Source: Streptomyces sp. E2N166 (GTDB lineage Bacteria > Actinomycetota > Actinomycetes > Streptomycetales > Streptomycetaceae). From it: DNA of 43,001 nt. Below the pieces are notes generated by a model, which made no database searches, was not told where the DNA came from, and was given only the letters and a program-made list of their open reading frames with translations. Both the position numbers and the translations under genes were made by a program. Where the stretch lies: the NCBI RefSeq assembly GCF_003671715.1, contig NZ_RAIF01000031.1, forward strand, positions 83,756-126,756. The letters are read 5' to 3'. Below, one piece after another: positions 1 through 8,519 of the stretch; the first letter of the stretch is position 1, and each line of letters begins with the position of its first letter.

Positions 1-1302
1 TGGGACGACCTGGTCTCCCGCACCCCCGCGCCGCGCGGTCCCGCCACCGCGCTCGCCGCCGAGCGGGCACGGCAGACGCGGATGGCCGTGGTCGGGCCGG
101 TGACCGAGCGCTGGGCGCCGGAACAGGCCGGTCCGGTGCACGAGAACTGGCAGCTGGCCGCGCCCATCGGCCCCGCCACCGACCTGTGGGCGCTGGGCGC
201 GCTGCTCTACCGTGCCGTACAGGGGCATGCGCCCTATCCGGAGGAGTCGACCGCCGAGCTGGTGCAGATCGTGTGCGCGGAGCCGCCGGCCTTCGCCGAG
301 GAGTGCGGACCGCTGCGGCCGGTCGTGGAGTCGTTGCTGCGTCAGGACCCCACCGAGCGCATCGACTTCGAGGAGCTGCGCGGCTGGCTGCGTTCACTGG
401 TGCGGTCGGCACCCGAGCCGGAAGCCGGCCTGCACGTCATCTCGGCCCCGCCCGCCGAGACCAGCCGGCTGCCCATCGTGCGCCGCCGCGGCGAGCTGGT
501 GCGCAGGCGGCGTGCGGGACTGCCCGCGCACCACGGACGGCACAAGCGGGGCAAGCAGGACACGGCCCGCTCCCCGCGCAGCCTCGGCCGGACGCTGCTC
601 CTGCTGATACTGCTCGCCCTGGCCGGAGCGATCGCCTACGCCGTGTTCCTCATGCCGAAGAACGACACGAAGGGCGACGGGAACACCGACCGGACGGGCG
701 CCGTCGGCGAGGCGAGCCAGGCCCCGCCCGAACGGTCCCCGGACGCCGGCGACGAGCCCCGGCCGGAACAGACGTCCCCGAAGGACGACCCCAGCGCCTC
801 GGAGACGGGCACCGGCTCCACCGAGACGCAGACCAACGACCCCGGCGTCGCCGACGGGTTCGCCCTCCGCAAGGACCCCGAAGGCTTCCACGTCGCCGTC
901 GCCGAGGGCTGGAACCGCACGCCCCGCAACGGCAGCGGCCAGGTCGTCTACGCGAAGGGCGACTTCGAACTCGTCGTCGTCCCGGGCCGGGACCGCGCGG
1001 CCGAGTTCGGCGAGGACCCCATGGTCTACCAGCGCGACAGCGAGCCCGAGCTGGAGCCGTACCGTGCCTCCAGCTGGGCCACCTCCAGCGGACTGAAGAC
1101 CATCGAGGTCGGCGGACGGACCATGGCGGAGGGGCAGTTCACCTGGACCGGCGCCGGTGGCGGTGAGCTGTACGTGCGCAATGTCGCGATCCTGATCGAC
1201 GGGCGCTACCACGTCGTGCAGGTCCGTGGCCCGGAGGCGGAGCGGGACGAGGTGAGCCGGTTGTTCGAACAGGCGTCGGCGACCTATCGGTACACCCGCT
1301 GA
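1..1302 (+). CDS. Receptor-type Ser/Thr protein kinase, 5' end outside the window
   Basis: The frame is open from base 1, so the ATG at 82 is internal and the N-lobe lies upstream of the window. What remains is the end of a PknB-type kinase domain: an APE-like WAPEQ, then ATDLWALGALLYRAVQG (helix F) and the closing RQDP-x-ER helix I motif. A basic linker follows, then one membrane segment about 168-190 residues after that ATG (TLLLLILLALAGAIAYAVF), a Pro/Glu/Ser/Thr-rich stalk, and an extracellular domain of about 130 residues to the stop. The ectodomain pattern (GF.V.V.EGW, then W..S, FTWTG, YHVVQV) resembles those of the kinases at 1439 and 4316. By analogy with PknB it should phosphorylate cytoplasmic targets in response to an envelope signal; the ligand is unknown. 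The catalytic loop is not in the window, so activity cannot be judged. Confidence 0.88.
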   Translation, partial: WDDLVSRTPAPRGPATALAAERARQTRMAVVGPVTERWAPEQAGPVHENWQLAAPIGPATDLWALGALLYRAVQGHAPYPEESTAELVQIVCAEPPAFAEECGPLRPVVESLLRQDPTERIDFEELRGWLRSLVRSAPEPEAGLHVISAPPAETSRLPIVRRRGELVRRRRAGLPAHHGRHKRGKQDTARSPRSLGRTLLLLILLALAGAIAYAVFLMPKNDTKGDGNTDRTGAVGEASQAPPERSPDAGDEPRPEQTSPKDDPSASETGTGSTETQTNDPGVADGFALRKDPEGFHVAVAEGWNRTPRNGSGQVVYAKGDFELVVVPGRDRAAEFGEDPMVYQRDSEPELEPYRASSWATSSGLKTIEVGGRTMAEGQFTWTGAGGGELYVRNVAILIDGRYHVVQVRGPEAERDEVSRLFEQASATYRYTR

Positions 1303-1438
1303 CGCAAGTCCGGCCCGATGGTTGCCTCCTGACACGGAAAGCGACAACCGTCACAGAGCGGTTTCCATGCCACCCCGCCCGTTCCCCGGACGGTGGCCGG
1401 TCCCTAGTCTGACCCTGACAAGACCATTGCGGGGCAAC

Positions 1439-3154
1439 GTGAATCAGATGCAGGGCCGGCTGGTCGCGGGCCGATACCGGCTCGGGGACGCCATCGGCAG
1501 CGGCGGCATGGGCCGGGTGTGGCGCGCACACGACGAGGTGCTGCACCGGACCGTCGCCATCAAGGAGCTGACCGCCGCGCTCTACGTCTCCGAGAGCGAC
1601 CAGGCGATACTGCTGGCGCGTACCCGGGGCGAGGCGCGCGCGGCGGCACGGATCAACCACTCGGCCGTCGTCACCGTCCACGACGTCCTCGAACACGACG
1701 GCCGGCCCTGGATCGTGATGGAGCTGGTCGAGGGCCGCTCGCTGGCCGACGCGGTCAAGGACGAGGAACGGTTCGAGCCGCGGGAGGCGGCCCGTGTCGG
1801 TCTGTGGGTGCTGCGCGCCCTGCGTGCCGCGCACACCGCCGGGGTCCTGCACCGCGACGTCAAGCCCGGCAACGTACTGCTCGGCGACGACGGCCGGGTG
1901 CTGCTCACCGACTTCGGCATCGCCCAGATCGAGGGCGACTCCACCATCACGCGGACCGGAGAGGTCGTCGGCTCCGTCGACTACCTGGCGCCGGAGCGAG
2001 TCCGCGGTCACGACCCCGGCCCCGCCTCCGACCTGTGGGCGCTCGGCGCGACGCTGTACACGGCGGTGGAAGGCAGGTCGCCGTTCCGCCGCACCTCACC
2101 GCTCACCACCATGCAGGCGGTCGTCGAGGAGGAGGCCACCGAGCCCCGGTACGCCGGTCCGCTCGCGCCCGTCATCAGCGCCCTGCTGCGCAAGGACCCG
2201 GCCTCGCGGCCCGACGTGACCGAGGCGGAACAGATGCTCGCGGAGGCCGCGGAGGGACGGCGGCCGAACGCGGCCCAGGCGTATGTGCCGACGCAGTACT
2301 CGGGCCCGCGGGGGCAGGGCGACGTGGCCCGTCCCGGGGCGCCGGGGCCGGTGCCGACCGGCGGGACAGCGGCGACGCCGTACCAGCAGATGACCGGTCC
2401 GACGGCGGTCGGTCCCACGGCCGTCGGTCCCACAGCGATGGGTCACGCGGCGGCGGGGCACGCGCCGACCGGTCCCGCGGGCGTCGCTCCCGTACGGTCC
2501 CGGCGCCGCCGCCTGCGCACACTCGCCCTGGTCGTCGTCGCCGCCGCCCTCATCGGCGCGGGCACCGCCGTGGTGCTGCAGCAACGGGGCGGGGGTTCGA
2601 CGGCCGGGCAGGACCCCGCCCACTCGCCGTCCCCCTCCCCTTCCGCCTCCGCCACGACCGGCAAGGGTCCCGGCGGGTCCGTCCCGGCCGGTTGGGTCCG
2701 CCGGGACGACCCGGTGGGTTTCAGCCTCTACCTGCCCGAGAACTGGCAGCGGAAGGTCTTCGACGACGACGGCGAGCTGAAGCAGGTCGACTACACCCCC
2801 GACGGAGGCGAGCACTTCGTCCGCATCGCCGTCGACACCGCGCCCGACTACAACGACCCGTACGCCCATCAGCTCGACCTGGAGGCCCAGCTCCAGCGGC
2901 TGGTCGACTACCGGCGCGTCACCCTGGAGCGGACCACCTACCGCGACCACAAGAGCGCCCGGTGGGAGTACACCTGGACCGCGCTGGCCAAGGACACCTC
3001 CTTCCCCGGTCCGCGGCGCGCCGTCGAGGAGACGTACATGTCCCGTGACGGCGTCGAGTACGTCATCTACATGTCGGCGCCCGCCGAGGACTGGGAGACC
3101 GCGCGGCAGCAGTTCCGGACGGTGCTGCAGAGCTGGCAGGAGAAGACCCCCTGA
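1439..3154 (+). CDS. Receptor-type Ser/Thr protein kinase (PknB family)
   Basis: Complete kinase of 571 residues. The Gly-rich loop GSGGMG is at 20-25, the beta-3 lysine (VAIK) at K42, the catalytic HRDVKPGN has D140, and DFG and APE (YLAPER) are present, so it should be active. A Pro/Gly/Thr linker with repeats of GPTAVGPTAVG follows, then a basic stop-transfer patch (RSRRRRLR), one membrane helix near 360-382, a Ser-Pro stalk and a C-terminal extracellular domain of about 150 residues (PAGWVRRDDPVGF ... ARWEYTW ... YVIYMSAP). I chose GTG 1439, with GGGG four bases upstream, because homology to the neighbours begins at GRLVAGRYRL. The frame is open back to a TTG at 1322 and an ATG lies at 1448. 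It sits 136 bases after the previous kinase gene and may have its own promoter (TAGTCT at 1405). Confidence 0.92.
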   Translation: MNQMQGRLVAGRYRLGDAIGSGGMGRVWRAHDEVLHRTVAIKELTAALYVSESDQAILLARTRGEARAAARINHSAVVTVHDVLEHDGRPWIVMELVEGRSLADAVKDEERFEPREAARVGLWVLRALRAAHTAGVLHRDVKPGNVLLGDDGRVLLTDFGIAQIEGDSTITRTGEVVGSVDYLAPERVRGHDPGPASDLWALGATLYTAVEGRSPFRRTSPLTTMQAVVEEEATEPRYAGPLAPVISALLRKDPASRPDVTEAEQMLAEAAEGRRPNAAQAYVPTQYSGPRGQGDVARPGAPGPVPTGGTAATPYQQMTGPTAVGPTAVGPTAMGHAAAGHAPTGPAGVAPVRSRRRRLRTLALVVVAAALIGAGTAVVLQQRGGGSTAGQDPAHSPSPSPSASATTGKGPGGSVPAGWVRRDDPVGFSLYLPENWQRKVFDDDGELKQVDYTPDGGEHFVRIAVDTAPDYNDPYAHQLDLEAQLQRLVDYRRVTLERTTYRDHKSARWEYTWTALAKDTSFPGPRRAVEETYMSRDGVEYVIYMSAPAEDWETARQQFRTVLQSWQEKTP

Positions 3155-3270
3155 CCCGTGCCGTGTGATGGCCTGAAGCCGTCGCAACGACGCACGCGTG
3201 TCCGTCGGTTGTCGGCCACCCGGGTTACGGCGCCCCGGAGCCGGTCCGTCCGGTGGGGCATGATGGGCGC

Positions 3271-4200
3271 ATGGTGACCGAGGGGGCCGGCGGGCGTGTC
3301 ATCGCGGGCCGTTACCGACTCCATGAGCGGCTCGGCCGCGGCGGCATGGGCATCGTGTGGCGGGCGACCGACCAACTGCTCGCCCGCGAAGTGGCCGTGA
3401 AGGCGCTACCCCTCGACGAGGCCCTCTCCTCGGCCGAGGCCCGTCGGCGCCGCGAGCGCACCCTGCGCGAGGCCCGCGCGGTCGCACAGCTGAGGCACCC
3501 GCACGTCATCGTCGTGCACGACGTCGTCGAGGACGACGAACGTGCGTACATGGTCATGGAGCTGGTCGACGGCGGCTCGCTCGCCGACCGGGTCCTCGGC
3601 CACGGCCCGGTCGACGCCACCGAGGCCGCCCGGATCGGCGTCGCCCTGCTCGACGCCCTGCGCACCGCGCACGCGGCCGGGATCCTGCACCGGGACGTGA
3701 AGCCGTCCAACGTGCTGGTGGCCGAGGACGGCCGGGTCGTCCTCACCGACTTCGGCGTGGCCCAGGTCGCGGGCGCCACCACGCTCACCGAGACCGGCTC
3801 CTTCGTCGGCTCCCCCGAGTACACCGCCCCCGAGCGGATGTCCGGTGCCGGGACCGGACCGGAGTCCGACCTGTGGTCGCTGGGTGTGCTGCTGTGCGCG
3901 GTCCTCAGCGGGTCCTCGCCCTTCCACCGCGACTCGCTGGGCGGCGTCCTGCACGCGGTGGTCACCGACGTGATCCGTCCGCCCGCGCAGGCCGGGCCCA
4001 TCCTTCCGGTCGTACAGGGCCTGCTGGAACGCGACCCGGAACGGCGGCTGGACGCGGCGGAGGCCGAGCGGATGCTGCGCGCCTTCCTGACCACGGGCCG
4101 GACTCCCGCGCCGCCCCGCACCGGTGAGCCCCGGCGGGTGACGCGGGGCGTGCTCATGGCGCTGGTACTCGCGGTACGCCGACGGGTTCGGCGTCCGTGA
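3271..4200 (+). CDS. Ser/Thr protein kinase, apparently truncated in its membrane segment
   Basis: A 309-residue kinase with every catalytic element: Gly loop GRGGMG, lysine K44 (VAVK), HRDVKPSN with D142, TDFG, and a YTAPER activation-segment end. After the kinase domain and a short Pro-rich linker it begins a hydrophobic stretch (GVLMALVLAV) but then runs into RRRVRRP and stops. The membrane anchor is thus only about ten residues long and there is no extracellular domain, unlike the neighbours at 1439 and 4316. Neither other frame continues far (stops by about 4235), so a single frameshift would not restore an ectodomain. It is either a soluble kinase or a receptor kinase that lost its 3' end by deletion. 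ATG 3271 is preferred over the in-frame GTG 3253 because VIAGRYRL begins soon after it. Confidence 0.88.
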   Translation: MVTEGAGGRVIAGRYRLHERLGRGGMGIVWRATDQLLAREVAVKALPLDEALSSAEARRRRERTLREARAVAQLRHPHVIVVHDVVEDDERAYMVMELVDGGSLADRVLGHGPVDATEAARIGVALLDALRTAHAAGILHRDVKPSNVLVAEDGRVVLTDFGVAQVAGATTLTETGSFVGSPEYTAPERMSGAGTGPESDLWSLGVLLCAVLSGSSPFHRDSLGGVLHAVVTDVIRPPAQAGPILPVVQGLLERDPERRLDAAEAERMLRAFLTTGRTPAPPRTGEPRRVTRGVLMALVLAVRRRVRRP

Positions 4201-4315
4201 CGCCGTCTTCGCAACGCACCTAAACAGGAGATAAGCGGCAGCGTGCGTCACGGGTCTGTGACCACGGAGCACGGTTGGTGGATGCGGGCACGCCGGGCGC
4301 GATATGGATGGACCC

Positions 4316-6004
4316 ATGAGCAGTAACGGGGGACCCCGCAACGGGTCGGACGAGCCGACGAGTTTCGGCCTGCGACCACCGAATCCGCCCGTCGCCGTGC
4401 CGCACCCCGGCAACCCGTACGCGGCACCCACCCAGGTCGTGCCGCCCCGGTCGCCGGCGCCGCAGCCCGCGCACGCGGAGCCGTCCGCACAGGACGCGGG
4501 CGCCGGGCGGCTCATCGCCGGCCGCTACCGGCTGATCTCCAGGCTCGGGCACGGCGGCATGGGCACGGTGTGGCGGGCGAAGGACGAGACCGTGGACCGC
4601 GAGGTGGCCGTCAAGGAGCCCCGCGTACCCGACCACCTTCCCGAACGCGAACGGGACAACGCCTTCGAACGGATGCGCCGCGAGGCCCGCGCCGCGGCCC
4701 GCCTCGACCATCCGGCCGTGGTCGACGTGCACGACGTGGCGGTGGTGGACGGCCAGCCGTGGATCGTGATGGAGCTGGTCCGGGGCCGCTCGCTGGGCGA
4801 CGCGTTGCAGGAGGGCACACTGGGTGCGCGCGAGGCTGCCCGGATCGGCCTGGAGGTGCTCGGCGCGCTGGACGCCGCCCACGCGGCCGGCGTCCTGCAC
4901 CGGGACGTGAAGCCGGACAACGTACTGCTCGGGCGGCACGACCGGGTCGTGCTCACCGACTTCGGCATCGCCCAGATCGAGGGCGAGACCAATCTGACCG
5001 ACACCGGCGGCTTCGTCGGCTCGCCCGAGTACATCGCCCCGGAGCGGGTGCTGGGCCAGCGCCCCGGCCCGGCGAGCGACCTGTGGTCGCTGGGCGTGGT
5101 GCTGTACGCGGCGACGGAGGGCGTCTCGCCGTTCCGCCGCAGCAACACCCCCGCCACGCTCCAGTCCGTGCTCAACGCCGCGCCGGCGCCGCCCGCCTCC
5201 GCGCAGGGGCCGCTGGCCGAGGTCATCACGGGCCTGCTGAACAAGGACCCGGCGCGCCGTCCGGACGCCACCCGGGTCCGCGCCCTGCTGAGCGCCGCCG
5301 CGAACCCGCCGGAGCCGGTCCCCACCCAGGTCGTACACGTCGCCGGGGCGGACGGGCCGTCCCGGCCGGTGTCCAAGTGGAGCGTCAGGCTGGGCCGCAA
5401 CGCGTGGATCACCCTCGGCGCGGCGGTCGTCGCGGCGGCGGTGGCGTCGTACCTGGTGATCGCGGACCCCTTCGCGGGGTCCCTGCCGGAGGGGTGGAAG
5501 AAGCACGACCTCGGTGCGAAGCCCGGCATGAGCGTCGGTGTGCCGGCGGAGTTCGTGAAGCTGAAGCACCCCGACAAATGGGACGGCACCACCGAGTCGT
5601 TCGCCGACCCGAGCGGCGCGATCACCGTCCACGTGGACCGTGACATCAAGGCCGACGACGAGAACGACGACCTCCCGGACACCGCGGGGGCCAACGCCTG
5701 GGCGGACTGGGAGATGCTCAAGGACGGCGAGTACTCGTGGAACTTCGCCGACAAGCCCGCTCCCAGGGGTGAACCGAGCGAGACCGAGTACAAGGGCAGG
5801 AAGGCCGCCGAGAACACCATCGCCTACACGACGGCCGACACGCAGAACCCCCGCGAGCGCGAGTACCACATCCTCTACTACCGGGCGGACAACGGCGACA
5901 TCTACAAGGTCTCCATCGACTACCCCCGCAAGGGATACTTCGCGGACGAGGGGCGGAAGATTGCCCGGACCGTCGTCGCCAACTGGGAGGTCGACCAGCT
6001 CTGA
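4316..6004 (+). CDS. Receptor-type Ser/Thr protein kinase (PknB family)
   Basis: A 562-residue kinase with an unusual N-terminal Pro-rich, presumably disordered, extension of about 65 residues before the kinase domain. Gly loop GHGGMG, lysine K100, HRDVKPDN with D197, DFG and YIAPER are all intact, so it should be active. One membrane helix lies near residues 363-383 (WITLGAAVVAAAVASYLVIA). The extracellular domain of about 170 residues opens with LPEGWKKHDLG and ends in YKVSIDYP...VVANWEVDQL, the same general plan as the ectodomains at 1-1302 and 1439-3154. ATG 4316 has GGATGGA just upstream; an in-frame ATG at 4304 is an alternative. Its stop codon overlaps the start of the next gene (TGATG at 6002-6006), implying translational coupling to the pseudokinase. 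Confidence 0.92.
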   Translation: MSSNGGPRNGSDEPTSFGLRPPNPPVAVPHPGNPYAAPTQVVPPRSPAPQPAHAEPSAQDAGAGRLIAGRYRLISRLGHGGMGTVWRAKDETVDREVAVKEPRVPDHLPERERDNAFERMRREARAAARLDHPAVVDVHDVAVVDGQPWIVMELVRGRSLGDALQEGTLGAREAARIGLEVLGALDAAHAAGVLHRDVKPDNVLLGRHDRVVLTDFGIAQIEGETNLTDTGGFVGSPEYIAPERVLGQRPGPASDLWSLGVVLYAATEGVSPFRRSNTPATLQSVLNAAPAPPASAQGPLAEVITGLLNKDPARRPDATRVRALLSAAANPPEPVPTQVVHVAGADGPSRPVSKWSVRLGRNAWITLGAAVVAAAVASYLVIADPFAGSLPEGWKKHDLGAKPGMSVGVPAEFVKLKHPDKWDGTTESFADPSGAITVHVDRDIKADDENDDLPDTAGANAWADWEMLKDGEYSWNFADKPAPRGEPSETEYKGRKAAENTIAYTTADTQNPREREYHILYYRADNGDIYKVSIDYPRKGYFADEGRKIARTVVANWEVDQL

Positions 6005-6753
6005 TGGAACTGCAGGGGTACCTGGTCGGCGAGCGGTACCGGCTGCTGAGGCGCGTAGCTTCCGGCGCCTCGGGAACCGTCTGGCGGGCCTACGACGAAC
6101 GCGCGGCACAGGACGTCGCCGTCAAGCAGCCGCGGCTGCCCGGCGACCCGGCGGACGAGACGTACCGCCGGGCCGCCCACCGCCTCTACCGCGAGGCACG
6201 CGCCGCCACCCGTGTCGACCACCCCGCGGCCGTCCGCATCCGCGACGTGGTCGTGGAGGAGGCCCAACTCGACGGACTGCCCTGGATCGTCATGGAGTGG
6301 GTCCCCGGCGAGTCCCTGCGGGAGGTGCTCCGGCGCGGTCCGGTGCACGCGCCCGAAGCGGCCCGCATAGGGCTCGCGGTGCTCGGCGCGCTGCGGGCGG
6401 CGCACGCCGTCGGCATCGTGCACCGCGCGGTCAGGCCCGCCAAGGTGCTGCTCGGCCCGCACGGCCGCGTCGTGCTCACCGACTTCGGCACGGCCCGCGC
6501 ACCGGGCGAGGACTCCCCCCGGGGTGCCGGCCCCGCGGCGGACCTGCGCTCGCTGGGCGTCCTCCTGCACACCGCCGTCGAGAACCGGTCGTCCTCCGGG
6601 CCGCTCGACCCGCTGATCGAAAGGCTGAAGGCCGAGGACGCCACCCGGCGACCGGATGCCGAGGAGGTCGCGCGGCACCTGGAGGCGGTGGCCGGCGCCC
6701 CCCGGTCCGCGCCGGACCGAAAAGAAGTGATCAGGTCCAGCCCCGCCGGGTAA
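6004..6753 (+). CDS. Predicted Ser/Thr pseudokinase
   Basis: A 249-residue kinase-fold protein with no membrane segment. The Gly loop is weak (ASGASG), the beta-3 lysine is kept (VAVK, K41), and TDFG is kept (D160). The catalytic loop reads HRAVRPAK instead of HRDVKPxN, so the catalytic Asp is Ala142, the following Lys is Arg144 and the metal-binding Asn is Lys147. The activation segment is shortened and has no recognisable APE motif. By family rules it should not transfer phosphate but may still bind nucleotide. The TGATG overlap with the kinase at 4316 suggests the two are made together, perhaps as an active/inactive pair. It is otherwise too intact (open frame, normal codon use) to call a decaying gene. 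Confidence 0.85.
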   Translation: MELQGYLVGERYRLLRRVASGASGTVWRAYDERAAQDVAVKQPRLPGDPADETYRRAAHRLYREARAATRVDHPAAVRIRDVVVEEAQLDGLPWIVMEWVPGESLREVLRRGPVHAPEAARIGLAVLGALRAAHAVGIVHRAVRPAKVLLGPHGRVVLTDFGTARAPGEDSPRGAGPAADLRSLGVLLHTAVENRSSSGPLDPLIERLKAEDATRRPDAEEVARHLEAVAGAPRSAPDRKEVIRSSPAG

Positions 6754-6764
6754 CCTCCTGATCA
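6728..6764. terminator. Inverted repeat spanning the end of the kinase cluster
   Basis: TGATCAGG (6728-6735) and CCTGATCA (6757-6764) are perfect 8-base arms around a 21-base loop that includes the pseudokinase stop codon. There is no T-run. It could be a weak terminator or a protein-binding site. Confidence 0.35.
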
Positions 6765-6775
6765 GCGCATTTGTT

Positions 6776-6791
6776 GCCAGCGATCACTGGC
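6776..6791. promoter_or_regulatory. Near-perfect palindrome upstream of the dehydrogenase gene
   Basis: GCCAGCGATCACTGGC is palindromic at 14 of 16 positions and lies 75-90 bases before the dehydrogenase start. The size and position suit a repressor operator. The TACCCT at 6853-6858, eight bases before the ATG, could be a -10 element giving a nearly leaderless transcript. No protein partner can be named. Confidence 0.35.
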
Positions 6792-6865
6792 GTTGTGTGA
6801 GCACTCGGTGAATCCCGATTACCGACGGGTACACAAAGCCCTCGCGGCGTCATACCCTGCGGCTC

Positions 6866-8479
6866 ATGACGGACGCGCAGGCCCCGGAAATCACCGGCAC
6901 GAACCCTCTCGCCCCCGCTCCCGCGGGCGCCCGCACCGCGGCCGACGTGGTCACGCCCGAGCTGGTCGCCCAGCTCACCAAGGGCGTGGCCGGCTCCGGC
7001 CGCACCGCCAACCACACGCCGTTCACCGGCGAGAAGCTGGCCGACCTGCCCGAGTCGACGCCCGAGGAGGTGGCCGGCGCCTTCGAGCGGGCCCGCGCCG
7101 CCCAGGCCGTGTGGGCACGCGTTCCGGTACGGCAGCGCGCCGCCGTCCTGCTGCGCTTCCACGACCTGGTGCTCGAGCGCCAGGCCGAGGTGCTCGACCT
7201 CATCCAGCTGGAGACCGGCAAGGCCCGCCTGCACGCCCACGAGGAGGTCCAGGCCGTCGCCGTCGCCGCCCGGCACTACGGCCGCAAGGCCCCGGCGTAC
7301 CTGCGCCCCAAGCGGCACACCGGCGCCATACCGACCCTCACGAAGGTCACCGAACTGCGCCACCCGCGCGGTGTCGTCGGGCAGATCGTTCCGTGGAACT
7401 ACCCCTTCGAACTGTCCGTCGGCGACGCCCTGCCCGCCCTGGTCGCGGGCAACGCGGTCGTGATGAAGCCCGACACCGAGTCCTGTCTCACCGCGCTGTG
7501 GGCCCGTGACCTGCTGATCGAGGCCGGGCTGCCCGCCGACGTCCTCCAGGCCGTCATCGGCGTCGGCCCGGTCATCGGTCCCGAGGTCGTCAAGCACGGT
7601 GACTACGTATCCTTCACCGGCTCCACCCGCACCGGCCGAGAGGTCGCCACGGTCGCCGCGGACCGCCTGGTCGGCGTCTCGCTGGAGCTCGGCGGCAAGA
7701 ACGCCATGCTGGTCCTGGAGGACGCCGACATCGAGAAGGCGGCGGCAGGCGCCGTCCGCGCCTGCTTCTCCTCCGCCGGCCAGTTGTGCGTGTCCATCGA
7801 GCGGATCTATGTCCACGAGTCGGTCGCCGACGTCTTCCTCGACCGCTTCGCCGCCCGCACCCGCGCGATGCGGCTGGGCAGCGCCCTGGCCTACGGAGCG
7901 GACATGGGCTCCCTGGTCAGCGGGCACCAACTGGAGACCGTGAAGCGGCACGTCGAGGACGCCGTCGACAAGGGCGCGCGCGTCGTCGCCGGCGGAGTGG
8001 CCCGTCCCGACATCGGGCCGTACTTCTACGAGCCGACCGTCCTCGAAGGCGTCACGGACGTCATGACCCTGTGCTGCGAGGAGACCTTCGGCCCCGTCGT
8101 GTCCGTCTACCGCTTCAAGACGCTGGACGAGGCCGTCGACCGCGCCAACGCCACGTCGTACGGGCTGAACTCCTCGGTGTGGACCACGAACGCCCGCCTG
8201 GGCCGCGAGACCGCCGCCCGTCTGCGCACCGGCACGGTCAACATCAACGAGGGCTACGCCTCCGCGTACGGCAGCGTCCAGTCGCCCATGGGCGGCATGA
8301 AGGACTCCGGCCTCGGCCGCCGGCACGGCTCCGAGGGCATCCTCAAGTACACCGAGGCCCAGACGGTCGCCCACCAGCGCCTGCTGCCGATGGCGCCCTC
8401 GCTGGGGATGGACGACGAGAAGTACGCGGCGTTCATGAGCCGGAGCCTGCGCCTGATGAAGGCGTTCCGCTTCCGCTGA
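6866..8479 (+). CDS. gabD2: Succinate-semialdehyde dehydrogenase (NADP+)
   Basis: A 537-residue aldehyde dehydrogenase superfamily member. The cofactor region IVPWNYPF is present, followed by the SFTGSTRTGR nucleotide-binding turn, the general-base glutamate in LELGGKN (E273 or close by) and the catalytic cysteine in AGQLCVS (about C308). The ETFGPVVSVY and PMGGMKDSGLGRR motifs complete the family fold. The overall character matches actinobacterial GabD2-type enzymes that oxidise succinate semialdehyde to succinate (GABA shunt or 2-oxoglutarate bypass); substrate choice is inferred from family resemblance only. It is followed 40 bases later by the GMC oxidoreductase gene, so the two are probably co-transcribed. 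The ATG at 6866 has no clear Shine-Dalgarno, in keeping with a leaderless start. Confidence 0.85.
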   Translation: MTDAQAPEITGTNPLAPAPAGARTAADVVTPELVAQLTKGVAGSGRTANHTPFTGEKLADLPESTPEEVAGAFERARAAQAVWARVPVRQRAAVLLRFHDLVLERQAEVLDLIQLETGKARLHAHEEVQAVAVAARHYGRKAPAYLRPKRHTGAIPTLTKVTELRHPRGVVGQIVPWNYPFELSVGDALPALVAGNAVVMKPDTESCLTALWARDLLIEAGLPADVLQAVIGVGPVIGPEVVKHGDYVSFTGSTRTGREVATVAADRLVGVSLELGGKNAMLVLEDADIEKAAAGAVRACFSSAGQLCVSIERIYVHESVADVFLDRFAARTRAMRLGSALAYGADMGSLVSGHQLETVKRHVEDAVDKGARVVAGGVARPDIGPYFYEPTVLEGVTDVMTLCCEETFGPVVSVYRFKTLDEAVDRANATSYGLNSSVWTTNARLGRETAARLRTGTVNINEGYASAYGSVQSPMGGMKDSGLGRRHGSEGILKYTEAQTVAHQRLLPMAPSLGMDDEKYAAFMSRSLRLMKAFRFR

Positions 8480-8519
8480 GCAGCCCGCCACCCGTACCCG
8501 TTCTCAACGAGGAGAGCAC

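Noticed and set aside
1322..1438. TTG 1322 as the start of the second kinase
   Set aside because: The extra 39 residues have no family match, and GTG 1439 begins right before the conserved kinase start.
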